A stretch of DNA of 64,000 bases. It comes from Actinotalea caeni. GTDB taxonomy: Bacteria > Actinomycetota > Actinomycetes > Actinomycetales > Beutenbergiaceae. Within the stretch, counting starts at the first letter, position 1, and every line of letters starts with the position of its first letter. This document shows positions 1 to 9,860 of this stretch, in pieces. Below the pieces are notes generated by a model, which was given only the letters and a program-made list of their open reading frames with translations, did no database searches and was not told where the DNA came from. The position numbers were made by a program, and so were the translations under genes. Location: assembly GCF_009733795.1 (NCBI RefSeq), contig NZ_WNXX01000005.1, positions 62,001-126,000 on the forward strand. The letters run 5' to 3'.

Positions 1-569
1 ACGACGCCGACGGGCACGACGACCACGGTCCCGACGACCACGGGCACGACCACGGCGGCGTCGACCCGCACTTCTGGCTGGACCCGCTCCGCGTGGCCGA
101 CCTCGGCGACGCGCTGGCGGTCGAGCTGGGCGAGGCCGAGCCCGAGCTCGCCGCGACGTTCGAGAACAACGCCGCGACCCTGCGCGGCGAGCTCGAGGAC
201 CTCGACGAGCGGCTGCGCACCGGCCTCGCCGGGTGCGTCGACCGCACGTTCGTCACCAGCCACGAGGCCTTCGGCTACCTCGCGCACGCCTACGACCTCA
301 CGCAGGTCGGCATCAGCGGCATCGACCCCGAGGCCGAGCCCTCCCCCGCCCGCGTCGCGGAGGTGCTCGCCGAGGCGCGCGAGCACGGCGTCACGACGGT
401 GTTCACGCAGCCCGGAGGCCTGACCGCGGGCGCCGACGTCGTCGCCGACGAGCTGGGGCTCACGCTCGCTACGCTCGACCCGATCGAGCTCGCCCCGAGC
501 GACACCGACTACCTCGGCGCCATGGCGGCGAACCTCGCCGCGCTGCGCGAAGGACTCTCGTGCCCCTGA
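1..569 (+). CDS. znuA: Zinc ABC transporter substrate-binding protein, C-terminal part (5' end outside window)
   Basis: This is the periplasmic or lipid-anchored metal-binding component of a ZnuABC-type zinc importer. The reading frame is open from the window edge (frame 3). It begins with a stretch very rich in His and Asp, which is the mobile His-rich loop of ZnuA proteins, followed directly by the family motif DPHFWLDP, whose His is a metal ligand. Further ligands fit the HEAFGYLA segment and the FTQPGG region of cluster A-I binding proteins. The ATPase gene starts 10 bases before this stop, so the two are translationally coupled. The downstream genes (ATPase, permease, Zur) support zinc rather than manganese as substrate. 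The signal peptide and start codon lie outside the window. Confidence 0.93.
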   Translation, partial: DADGHDDHGPDDHGHDHGGVDPHFWLDPLRVADLGDALAVELGEAEPELAATFENNAATLRGELEDLDERLRTGLAGCVDRTFVTSHEAFGYLAHAYDLTQVGISGIDPEAEPSPARVAEVLAEAREHGVTTVFTQPGGLTAGADVVADELGLTLATLDPIELAPSDTDYLGAMAANLAALREGLSCP

Positions 570-1360
570 CCCCCGACCCGATCGAGCTCGACGGCGTGAG
601 CGTCGCCGTCGGCGGCACGCGGCTGCTCGAGGCCGTCGACCTGCGCGTGCGCAGCGGCGAGGCCGTCGCACTGCTCGGCGCCAACGGCTCGGGCAAGTCG
701 ACGCTCGTGCGCGCCGTGCTCGGCCAGGTGCCCGTCGTGGCCGGCGACGCCCGGCTGTTCGGCGTCTCGACCCGGCACGCGGCAGCCCGCGCCCCGTGGC
801 GGCGCGTCGGCTACGTGCCGCAGCGTCTCGGCGCGGTCTCCGGGGTCCCCGCGACCGCGCTGGAGGTCGTCACGACCGGTCTGCTCGGGCGGCGCCGGCT
901 GCGGCTGCGCCGCGCCGACACCGACCGCGCGCACCAGGCGATGGAGCAGGTCGGCGTCGCCGACCTCGCCGACCGCCCGTTCGGCGTGCTCTCCGGCGGC
1001 CAGGCGCAGCGGGTGGCGATCGCGCGGGCGCTCGTGCGCGACCCCGACCTGCTGCTGCTCGACGAGCCGCTCGCCGGTGTCGACGTGCTCACCCAGGCGA
1101 CCTTCGCCCGGCTCCTCGGCGACCTGCACGAGCAGGGCCGCACGATCGTCATGGTGCTCCACGAGCTCGGCCCGTTCGGCGACCTGCTCGACCGCGCGGT
1201 CGTGCTCCGTGCCGGCTCGGTCGTGCACGACGGCGCGATCCCCCGGGCCGAGCACCCCGGCACCGCGGGACCCGCGGCGGCGCACCTGCACGAGCACGAC
1301 CACCTGCACCTCGACCACGTCATGCCGACCGAGCCGGCGACCCAGCGGAGCCTGCCGTGA
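560..1360 (+). CDS. znuC: Zinc ABC transporter ATP-binding protein with His-rich C-terminal tail
   Basis: A 266-residue ABC ATPase that powers zinc import through the downstream permease. The Walker A motif GANGSGKST lies near residue 40, the signature is LSGGQ, and Walker B is LLLLDEP. The GTG start at 560 was chosen because GAAGGA lies just upstream and it overlaps the znuA stop by 10 bases; the open frame extends further 5', but only as a shadow of znuA. The C-terminus is unusual for an ATPase: after the catalytic domain a tail of alternating His, Asp and Glu (HLHEHDHLHLDH) could bind zinc. The substrate assignment rests on the neighbours. Confidence 0.95.
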   Translation: MPLTPDPIELDGVSVAVGGTRLLEAVDLRVRSGEAVALLGANGSGKSTLVRAVLGQVPVVAGDARLFGVSTRHAAARAPWRRVGYVPQRLGAVSGVPATALEVVTTGLLGRRRLRLRRADTDRAHQAMEQVGVADLADRPFGVLSGGQAQRVAIARALVRDPDLLLLDEPLAGVDVLTQATFARLLGDLHEQGRTIVMVLHELGPFGDLLDRAVVLRAGSVVHDGAIPRAEHPGTAGPAAAHLHEHDHLHLDHVMPTEPATQRSLP

Positions 1361-1421
1361 CCGCGCCCTCCACGACCCCGCGCGCGGCACGCCCGGCGCG
1401 CCCGACGCGAAGGGGCGACGC

Positions 1422-2342
1422 ATGAGCGGGCTGCTGGAGATGCTGACCGTGCCGCTGTTCCAGCGCGCGCTGCTCGCCGCGCTCGTGGTGGGCGTGAGCG
1501 CCCCCGTCGTCGGTACCTTCCTCGTGCAGCGCCGGCTGTCGCTGCTGGGCGACGGCATCGGTCACGTCGCGCTCACCGGCGTCGCGCTGGGCTGGCTCGT
1601 GGGCGCCGCGACCGGCGCCGCGCGGGCCGATGCCTACGCGGTCCCCGGCGCGGTCGTCGCCGCGGTGATCGGCGCCGTCGCCATCGAGACGGTCCGGGGC
1701 CGTGGCCGCACGAGCGGCGACCTCGCCCTCGCGCTGCTGTTCTACGGCGGCATCGCGGGCGGCGTCGTCGTCATCGGGCTCGCGGGCGGCACCAACGCCA
1801 ACCTCATGGCCTACCTGTTCGGCTCGCTCGCGACGGTCGGCACCGCCGACCTCGTGGCGATCCTCGTGATGTCGGCGGCGATCCTCACGGTCGGGCTCGG
1901 GCTGCGCACCGCGTTGTTCGCCGTCAGCCACGACGAGGAGTTCGCACGCTCCACGGGGCTGCCGGTCGGCGCGCTCAACATCGCCGTCGCGGTCGTCGCG
2001 GCGCTGACGGTGACGGTCTCGATGAGGGTCGTGGGGCTGCTGCTGGTGAGCGCGCTGATGATCGTCCCGGTGGCGGCCTCGCAGCTCGTGGCGCGCTCGT
2101 TCCGGCAGACCATGCGGCTGGCGATGGTGATCGGCGCGACGGCCTGCGTCGCCGGGCTGGTCGTGACGTTCGTGGTGCCGCTCGCGCCGGGGGCCGTGAT
2201 CGTCGTGCTCGCGATCGCGATCTACGCTGGTGTGGCGGTTCTGCGGCCGGTGCTCGCGCGCGCCCGGCGCCGTGACGGCGGATCGAGGGAGGTGAGCCGC
2301 GGCGATGCAACGCATGACGCGGCAGCGGGCAGCGCTCGCTGA
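1422..2342 (+). CDS. znuB: Zinc ABC transporter permease (ABC-3 family)
   Basis: A 306-residue integral membrane protein of the ABC-3 family, the channel of the zinc importer. The start ATG at 1422 follows GAAGGGGCGACGC, with a purine-rich stretch at the ribosome-binding position. Hydrophobic segments cover most of the protein, beginning with LLAALVVGVSAPVVGTFLV. The conserved family region QRRLSLLGDGIGHVALTGVA lies near residues 35-55. The last 30 residues are a charged cytoplasmic tail, and their codons overlap the start of the zur gene by 38 bases, which points to coupled translation. It is the third gene of the znuA-znuC-znuB-zur operon. Confidence 0.95.
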   Translation: MSGLLEMLTVPLFQRALLAALVVGVSAPVVGTFLVQRRLSLLGDGIGHVALTGVALGWLVGAATGAARADAYAVPGAVVAAVIGAVAIETVRGRGRTSGDLALALLFYGGIAGGVVVIGLAGGTNANLMAYLFGSLATVGTADLVAILVMSAAILTVGLGLRTALFAVSHDEEFARSTGLPVGALNIAVAVVAALTVTVSMRVVGLLLVSALMIVPVAASQLVARSFRQTMRLAMVIGATACVAGLVVTFVVPLAPGAVIVVLAIAIYAGVAVLRPVLARARRRDGGSREVSRGDATHDAAAGSAR

Positions 2343-2703
2343 GCTCCTCGACGCGACCCCGGACTTCCGGTCCGCGCAGCAGCTGCACCAGATGCTGGCG
2401 GAGTCGGGCAGGCCGGTCGGGCTCGCGACCGTCTACCGCACCCTGCAGGCGATGGCCGAGGCCGGTGACGTCGACGTGCTGCGGATCGAGGACGGCGAGG
2501 CGCTCTACCGCCGCTGCGCGCACGGCCACCACCACCACCTGGTCTGCCGCGAGTGCGGCACCGCGGTCGAGCTGACCGGGGACGTCGTCGAGCGCTGGGC
2601 CACCCGGATCGCGCAGGAGCACGACTTCGTCGAGGTCGAGCACACCGCCGAGCTCGTCGGCACCTGTCGCGACTGCGCCGCCCGCCGCTACCGGGGTCGG
2701 TGA
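2305..2703 (+). CDS. zur: Fur-family zinc uptake regulator
   Basis: A 132-residue Fur-family repressor, most likely the zinc sensor Zur because it is the fourth gene of a zinc-import operon. The N-terminal winged helix is recognisable by TRQRAALAELLD and the LATVYRTLQAM recognition region. The dimerisation domain has the structural zinc site CREC...CRDC and a His cluster AHGHHHHLVC that would form the regulatory site. GGGAGGTGAG lies 9-18 bases before the ATG. In actinobacteria Zur with bound zinc represses its own uptake operon, and its location here implies autoregulation. The operator would sit upstream of znuA, outside the window. Confidence 0.92.
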   Translation: MQRMTRQRAALAELLDATPDFRSAQQLHQMLAESGRPVGLATVYRTLQAMAEAGDVDVLRIEDGEALYRRCAHGHHHHLVCRECGTAVELTGDVVERWATRIAQEHDFVEVEHTAELVGTCRDCAARRYRGR

Positions 2704-3245
2704 CGACGGTGCCCGAGTTCCTCGCCTCGATGCCGTTCTGGCTGGCCTTCGCCGCGCTGTTCTGCGGCGCGATGGCGCGCGGCCAGATGCTCTACTGGGT
2801 CGGCAGGATCGCCACCGAGCAGACCTTGCGGCGCACCCACCCGACCGGCGGCTGGCGACTGCGCATGCACACCTGGCTCGCCGACGGCGGCGCCGACCCG
2901 GGCGTGCGGGCGCTGCGCCGCTGGGGTCTGGTGATGGTGCCGCTGTGCTACCTCACGGTCGGGTTCCAGTCGATGGTGCAGGCCGGCGCGGGCATCCTGC
3001 GCATCGAGACCTGGAAGTACGCCCTCGCCCAGGTGCCGGGCGCGCTGGCCTGGGCGACGATCTACGCGACGATCGGGTTCGCGGCCTGGGAGGCGATCGT
3101 GTCCGTAGCCGCCGGCTCGCCGGCGGGCATCGCCGCGATCGTCGCGGTCGTGCTCGTGGTCGTGTGCACGGTGGTGCTCGGCCGACGCAGCCGCCGCCGT
3201 GCCGCGGAGGCGCGCGCGGACGCGGCTCCCGAGCGGTCGGTCTAG
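2700..3245 (+). CDS. DedA/VTT-like small membrane protein
   Basis: A 181-residue protein with at least three membrane segments: near the N-terminus ([19 protein letters not shown]), in the middle ([16 protein letters not shown]) and near the C-terminus ([18 protein letters not shown]). The middle part, with a basic residue before [13 protein letters not shown] and QAGAGILRI, resembles the VTT/SNARE-associated domain of DedA proteins, which are linked to lipid scrambling or proton-dependent envelope homeostasis. The GTG at 2700 overlaps the zur stop as GTGA, so it was preferred to a second GTG at 2709. It may simply ride on the zinc operon; no direct role in zinc is visible. The family call is moderate. 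Confidence 0.75.
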   Translation: MTTVPEFLASMPFWLAFAALFCGAMARGQMLYWVGRIATEQTLRRTHPTGGWRLRMHTWLADGGADPGVRALRRWGLVMVPLCYLTVGFQSMVQAGAGILRIETWKYALAQVPGALAWATIYATIGFAAWEAIVSVAAGSPAGIAAIVAVVLVVVCTVVLGRRSRRRAAEARADAAPERSV

Positions 3246-4063
3246 CGCGACCCCTCGGGCTGCTCGGCCCGCCGGGCCTGCTCGACGGCGTCCACCGCGG
3301 CGCCGTAACGACGGTCCCGGCGCGCGTACTCGACCGCGGCGTCCCACAGGTCGCGGCGGTCGACGTCGGGCCAGTGCTTGTCGAGGAAGACCATCTCGGC
3401 GTAGGCGGACTGCCAGATGAGGAAGTTCGAGGCGCGCTGCTCGCCGCCGGTGCGCAGGAACAGGTCGACGTCGGGCAGGTCCGGCTCGTCGAGGTGGCGC
3501 GCGACCGTGCGCTCGGTGACCCGCTCGGGGTCGAGACGGCCCGCGGCGACCTCGCGCGCGATCGCGCGCGCGGCGTCGGCGATCTCCGCCCGACCGCCGT
3601 AGTTGACGCACATCGTGAGCGTGCAGGTCGTGTTGTCGCGGGTGAGGCGCTCGGCCTCCTCGAGCTCGGCGATGACGCTGCGCCACAGCCGCGGTCGGCG
3701 ACCGGCCCAGCGGACCCGCACGCCCCACTCGTGCATCTGGTCGCGACGCCGACGCAGCACGTCCCGGTTGAATCCCATCAGCCACCGCACCTCGGCGGGC
3801 GAGCGCTTCCAGTTCTCGGTCGAGAAGGCGTACGCGCTGATGTGGGTGATGCCGAGCTCGATCGCCCCGGCGACGACGTCGAGCAGCACCGCCTCGCCGG
3901 CGGCGTGCCCCTCGGTGCGAGGCAGCCCGCGGGCGTTCGCCCAGCGGCCGTTGCCGTCCATGACGACGGCGACGTGCTTGGGCACCAGGTGCGGCGGCAG
4001 CGCCGGCGGGCGTGCCCCCGAGGGGTGCGGCGGCGGCGGTTGCGGCGAGCGCGCGCGGCTCAT
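3242..4063 (-). CDS. uppS: Isoprenyl (undecaprenyl) diphosphate synthase
   Basis: A 273-residue cis-prenyltransferase that adds isopentenyl units to make the polyprenyl diphosphate carrier for peptidoglycan and wall glycans. Family motifs are plain: [10 protein letters not shown] with the catalytic Asp, [14 protein letters not shown], and [20 protein letters not shown] near the C-terminus. The first 30 residues form a Pro/Ala-rich extension. The ATG at 4063 overlaps the recO stop (ATGA), so translation is coupled. Its TAG stop shares the four bases CTAG with the stop of the convergent DedA-like gene. The recO-uppS order is typical of actinobacteria. Whether the product is C50 or C55 cannot be told from sequence. 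Confidence 0.95.
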   Translation of the reverse strand: MSRARSPQPPPPHPSGARPPALPPHLVPKHVAVVMDGNGRWANARGLPRTEGHAAGEAVLLDVVAGAIELGITHISAYAFSTENWKRSPAEVRWLMGFNRDVLRRRRDQMHEWGVRVRWAGRRPRLWRSVIAELEEAERLTRDNTTCTLTMCVNYGGRAEIADAARAIAREVAAGRLDPERVTERTVARHLDEPDLPDVDLFLRTGGEQRASNFLIWQSAYAEMVFLDKHWPDVDRRDLWDAAVEYARRDRRYGAAVDAVEQARRAEQPEGSR

Positions 4064-4791
4064 GCCCGCTCGACCAGCCGCAGCGAGCGGAGCGCACGCT
4101 CCAGGTGCCACTGCGTGTACACCGCCACGAGCCCGGAGCTCTCCTTGCGGTGCCGGTCCTCGCTCGCGTCGGCGGTGCGCCAGTCGCCCGTGAGCAGCGC
4201 GCCGAGCAGCGTCACCGTCTCCGGCGCGGGCGCCGCCGCCCCGGGCGGGCGGCACCGCGGGCACACCATGCCGCCGTAGGCGGCCGAGAACGCCCTGTGC
4301 GGGCCGTCGGCGTCGCAGCGCGCGCAGCTGTCGAAGCTGGGCGCCCAGCCGGCGATGGCGAGCGCGCGCAGCAGGTAGGAGTCGAGCACGAGGCTCGGGG
4401 CGTGCCGGTGCTCGGCCAGCGAGCGCAGCGCGCCGATGAGCAGCAGGTACTGCTGGGTGGCCGGCTCGCGCTCGATCTCGGTGAGCCGCTCCGCCGTCTC
4501 GACCATCGCGGTCGCGGTCGTGAACGACGCGTAGTCGGCGCAGATCGCGCGGCCGTGCGGGGCGAGCGTGTCGACCTGGGTCACGGTGTCGAGGTTGCGG
4601 CCCGCGTACAGCTGCACGTCGACGACGCTGAACGGCTCCAGCCGGGCGCCGAAGCGCGACGACGTGCGCCGCACGCCCTTGGCGACCGCCCGCACCTGGC
4701 CGTGCTCGCGCGTGAGCAGCGTGATGATGCGGTCGGCCTCCCCGAGCTTGCGGGTGCGCAGCACGACCGCCTCGTCCCGGTAGAGCCTCAC
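4060..4791 (-). CDS. recO: DNA repair protein RecO
   Basis: A 243-residue RecO, which anneals single strands and helps RecR load RecA during gap repair. The N-terminal OB fold starts with the family sequence [20 protein letters not shown] zinc site is visible as CARC...CPRC around residues 155-180. The GTG at 4791 was chosen because family homology begins there and no in-frame start lies upstream before non-homologous sequence. The gene is coupled to uppS by an ATGA overlap. Confidence 0.94.
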   Translation of the reverse strand: MRLYRDEAVVLRTRKLGEADRIITLLTREHGQVRAVAKGVRRTSSRFGARLEPFSVVDVQLYAGRNLDTVTQVDTLAPHGRAICADYASFTTATAMVETAERLTEIEREPATQQYLLLIGALRSLAEHRHAPSLVLDSYLLRALAIAGWAPSFDSCARCDADGPHRAFSAAYGGMVCPRCRPPGAAAPAPETVTLLGALLTGDWRTADASEDRHRKESSGLVAVYTQWHLERALRSLRLVERA

Positions 4792-4984
4792 CGGCCCATT
4801 GTCCCCCGACCGGGCGTCCGGAGGCGGCAGACGCGCCACGTGACGGCGACCACCCGCACCTGCGGCCCGGGCGAGCCGGTGCTGGCGGAGGTGCGCCTCC
4901 ACCAGCACCGCCGCCGGGCCGAAGAACTCGACTCGTCGAGGTGGCCGCTCGTGCTGCCGCCTTCGACCATCCCGATCCACACGA

Positions 4985-5046
4985 GACAGCGCGAAGCGGA
5001 CCATTTTCTCGACTTCGCGCGCCAGTGTGGGGCGATACGGTGAACC

Positions 5047-5048
<2 letters not shown>
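4985..5048. promoter_or_regulatory. Candidate operator/promoter region of the TetR gene
   Basis: Two inverted repeats are visible upstream of the TetR gene. ACGGT-ga-ACCGT (5037-5048) overlaps a -10-like TACGGT (5036-5041) and the GTG start at 5047. CGCGAAG (4990-4996) and CTTCGCG (5013-5019) flank an AT-richer spacer. The arrangement would suit autorepression by the TetR protein. The rest of the 255-base gap to recO shows nothing else I can name. Confidence 0.4.
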
Positions 5049-7546
<2,498 letters not shown>

Positions 7547-7553
7547 GCCGGCC

Positions 7554-7601
7554 TCAGTGGGCCTCGCCGCGGCGACGAAGGAGGAGCAGCGCCGTCCGCA
7601 C
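7554..7601 (-). CDS. leuA leader peptide (15 residues, four consecutive Leu)
   Basis: A tiny reading frame of 15 codons plus TGA ends 70 bases before the leuA start: VRTALLLLRRRGEAH. It has four consecutive leucine codons (CTG CTC CTC CTT) followed by three arginines. A -10-like TACACT ends seven bases before its GTG, which would make the mRNA leaderless with translation starting at its first base. Leu-rich leader peptides before leuA are known or predicted in other actinobacteria as sensors of charged leucyl-tRNA. The combination of position, leucine run and downstream stem makes this more than chance. Confidence 0.72.
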   Translation of the reverse strand: MRTALLLLRRRGEAH

Positions 7602-7608
7602 GTCGGGA

Positions 7609-7614
7609 AGTGTA
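7609..7614 (-). promoter_or_regulatory. -10 box for the leuA leader transcript
   Basis: The minus strand reads TACACT seven bases before the GTG of the leader peptide, matching the actinobacterial -10 pattern TANNNT. No good -35 is visible at 17 bases. The predicted transcript would begin at or near the GTG. Confidence 0.5.
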
Positions 7615-7756
7615 TCTCACGCCCGGGTCCGGCCGGGTAGAGCCGTCCTCGAGGTCCGCGCCACGATCGTCTCGCGGGTCGTGTCGATCCGGCCGTGCGC
7701 CGTTCGACCTGTGCGTGAGAGGGTCCGACGGGGACCCCGGGACGAGGAGAACCACG

Positions 7757-8179
7757 ATGAAGTACATGCTGATCATGCGCACCACCGACGACGCTGCGCA
7801 GGAGAGCTTCGAGAACATCGATCTCGACGAGATCGTCGAGGCGATGGGCCGGTTCAACGCCGAGATGATCGACGCGGGCGTGCTCGTCGCGGCGGAGGGT
7901 CTCGACGACGCCGAGCAGGGCGTCGTCGTCGACTACTCCGCGGAGACGCCGGTCGTGACCGACGGCCCGTACGGCGAGACCAAGGAGCTGTTCGGCGGCT
8001 TCTGGATCCTCGACGTCGCATCGATCGAGGAGGCGACCGAGTGGGCGAGGCGGATCCCGATGGCCGGGCCCGGCATGAAGACCGAGATCCGCCGCGTCAC
8101 GAGCATCGACGAGCTCCCGCAGGACAACGAGTGGGTCCAGCGCGAGCGCGCGTGGCGCGAGGCCACGGGTCAGCTCTGA
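7757..8179 (+). CDS. YCII/DGPF-domain protein
   Basis: A 140-residue protein of the YCII-related (DGPF) family. The family signature is visible as VTDGPYGETKELFGGFWIL near residues 73-91. GAGGAGA lies seven bases before the ATG. Such proteins have a ferredoxin-like fold and an unknown biochemical role. In actinobacteria and proteobacteria they are encoded beside a particular group of ECF sigma factors, as here, where the sigma gene begins 31 bases downstream. The pair probably forms an operon in which the DGPF protein is a partner or a target of the sigma factor. Confidence 0.9.
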   Translation: MKYMLIMRTTDDAAQESFENIDLDEIVEAMGRFNAEMIDAGVLVAAEGLDDAEQGVVVDYSAETPVVTDGPYGETKELFGGFWILDVASIEEATEWARRIPMAGPGMKTEIRRVTSIDELPQDNEWVQRERAWREATGQL

Positions 8180-8210
8180 GCCCCGGCGCGCTGCGGAGGG
8201 CGTCGAGGTC

Positions 8211-9491
8211 GTGACCGAGAACCCGGGCCGCCGAGCCGTCGAGGCGGTGTGGCGGATCGAGTCCGCCCGCATCGTCGGCGCGCTCGCGCGCCTGACGGGC
8301 GACCTCCCGACGGCGGAGGACCTGGCGCAGGAGGCGCTCGCCGAGGCGCTGGTCACCTGGCCGCGCGACGGCGTCCCGCGGCAGCCGGCCGGGTGGCTGC
8401 TGACCGTGGGGCGCCGTCGCGCGATCGACCTGTTCCGTCGGCGGTCGGCACGCGACGAGCGCTACGCCGCCCTCGCGCGGCACCTCGACGAGGGCGGCAC
8501 CTCGGCCGGTCTGGGCCGGGAGACCTCCGACGACGGCGCGCTGCCGTGGGACCCCGACCGCATCGACGACGACGTGCTGGCGCTGCTGTTCACCGCCGCG
8601 CACCCGGTGCTGTCGCGGGAGGCGCACGTGGCGCTGACGCTCCGGGTGGTCAGCGGTCTGAGCAGCGACGAGATCGCGCGCGCGTTCCTCGTGCCGACCG
8701 CCACGGTGCAGGCGCGGATCACGCGTGCGAAGAAGACCCTGGGTGCGGCGCGGGTGCCGTTCGAGGTGCCGCCGCGCCAAGAGTGGCCGCAACGCCTCGG
8801 GGCGGTGCTGAGCGTCGTCTACCTCGTCTTCACCGAGGGCGCCCACGCGACGTCGGGACGCGCACCGGTGCGGGTCGACCTCGCCTACGAGGCGCTCCGG
8901 CTGGGCCGGGTGCTGAGCCGGCTGCTGCCCGAGGAGGCCGAGGTGCACGGCCTGCTGGCGCTCATGGAGCTCACCGCGGCCCGGTTCCCGGCCCGCGAGG
9001 GCCCCGACGGCGTCCCCGTGCTGCTCGAGGACCAGGACCGCACCCGGTGGGACCGCTCGGCGATCCGCCGCGGCCGGGCCGCCCTGGCGACCGCCGGACG
9101 GACCGGTCGGGGGCTGGGGCCCTACGGCGTGCAGGCGGCGCTCGCGGAGTGCCACGCCGCCGCGCGGTCGGTCGACGAGACCGACTGGGCGCGCGTCGTG
9201 CTGCTCTACGACGTGCTCGCCCGGCTCGCGCCGTCACCGGTCGTCGCGCTCAACAGGGCGGTCGCCGTCGCGATGGCCGAGGGACCCGCGGCCGGGCTGG
9301 CGGAGGTCGACGCGCTCGCCGACGACCCGGTGCTCGCACGCGGCCACCAGCTGCCCGCCGTCCGCGGCGAGATCCTCACCCGCCTCGGCCGGCACGACGA
9401 CGCCCGCGCCGCGCTCGAGACCGCGCTGCAGCGGTGCACCAGCGAGCCGGAGCGGGTGCTGCTCGAGCGCAAGCTCGCTGCGCTCGGCTGA
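8211..9491 (+). CDS. ECF sigma factor with long C-terminal extension (ECF42-like)
   Basis: A 426-residue RNA polymerase sigma factor. Region 2 is seen in DLAQEALAEALVTWP and region 4 in SSDEIARAFLVPTATVQARI, together covering the first 180 residues. The remaining 240 residues form an alpha-helical TPR-like extension starting at RLGAVLSVVYLVFTEG. This is characteristic of the ECF42 group, which has no separate anti-sigma factor and is linked to DGPF proteins like the upstream one. The extension is thought to control activity. The GTG start has GGAGGG ten bases upstream. The stop codon lies inside a hairpin shared with the convergent FHA gene. Confidence 0.9.
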   Translation: MTENPGRRAVEAVWRIESARIVGALARLTGDLPTAEDLAQEALAEALVTWPRDGVPRQPAGWLLTVGRRRAIDLFRRRSARDERYAALARHLDEGGTSAGLGRETSDDGALPWDPDRIDDDVLALLFTAAHPVLSREAHVALTLRVVSGLSSDEIARAFLVPTATVQARITRAKKTLGAARVPFEVPPRQEWPQRLGAVLSVVYLVFTEGAHATSGRAPVRVDLAYEALRLGRVLSRLLPEEAEVHGLLALMELTAARFPAREGPDGVPVLLEDQDRTRWDRSAIRRGRAALATAGRTGRGLGPYGVQAALAECHAAARSVDETDWARVVLLYDVLARLAPSPVVALNRAVAVAMAEGPAAGLAEVDALADDPVLARGHQLPAVRGEILTRLGRHDDARAALETALQRCTSEPERVLLERKLAALG

Positions 9492-9504
9492 GCGCGCGGC
9501 TCAG
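9488..9504. terminator. Palindrome across two convergent stop codons
   Basis: CTGAGC-gcgcg-GCTCAG spans the TGA of the sigma gene (9489-9491) and the TGA of the minus-strand FHA gene (9501-9503). It could act as a small bidirectional terminator, but no T-tract follows on either strand. Confidence 0.4.
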
Positions 9505-9809
9505 TCCGCGGCGCGGACCCGCACGAGGTAGCTGCCCAGCAGCACCTCGGAGTCGATCTCGACCGGCTCCTCCGCCCACGGCCGCAGCGTGCGCCGGTAG
9601 CCGGTGCCGTCGACGACGGTGGTGCCGTTGGTCGAGGCGCGGTCGGTCACGTGGACGCTGTCCTCGGTGACGCGGAACGCCGCGTGCGTCTTGGAGACGG
9701 TCGGGTGCTGCACAGGCACGACCAGGACCACCTCCTCCGGCCGCGGCTGCGGCGACCGGCCCACGAGGCTGACGGCGCCGACCTCGAGCTCCCTGCCGTC
9801 GTCGAGCAC
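9501..9809 (-). CDS. FHA-domain fragment, 3' half of a gene split by an in-frame TAG
   Basis: A 102-residue forkhead-associated (phosphothreonine-binding) domain. Diagnostic residues are present: GRSPQP, VSKTHAAF (the SxxH motif) and ASTNGT. It lies in the same frame as the upstream 372-residue membrane protein. Between that protein's TAG (9861-9863) and the GTG at 9809 the frame stays open and reads RTRRRVAVVLDDGRELEV, a normal lead-in to an FHA domain. I conclude that both parts belong to one membrane/FHA protein broken by a single stop codon. If the stop is real, this half could start at the GTG, but no ribosome-binding site is evident. Confidence 0.75.
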   Translation of the reverse strand: MLDDGRELEVGAVSLVGRSPQPRPEEVVLVVPVQHPTVSKTHAAFRVTEDSVHVTDRASTNGTTVVDGTGYRRTLRPWAEEPVEIDSEVLLGSYLVRVRAAD

Positions 9810-9860
9810 GACGGCGACCCGGCGGCGAGTCCTGCCCGACCGGGTCGTGTCGCTGCCCGC

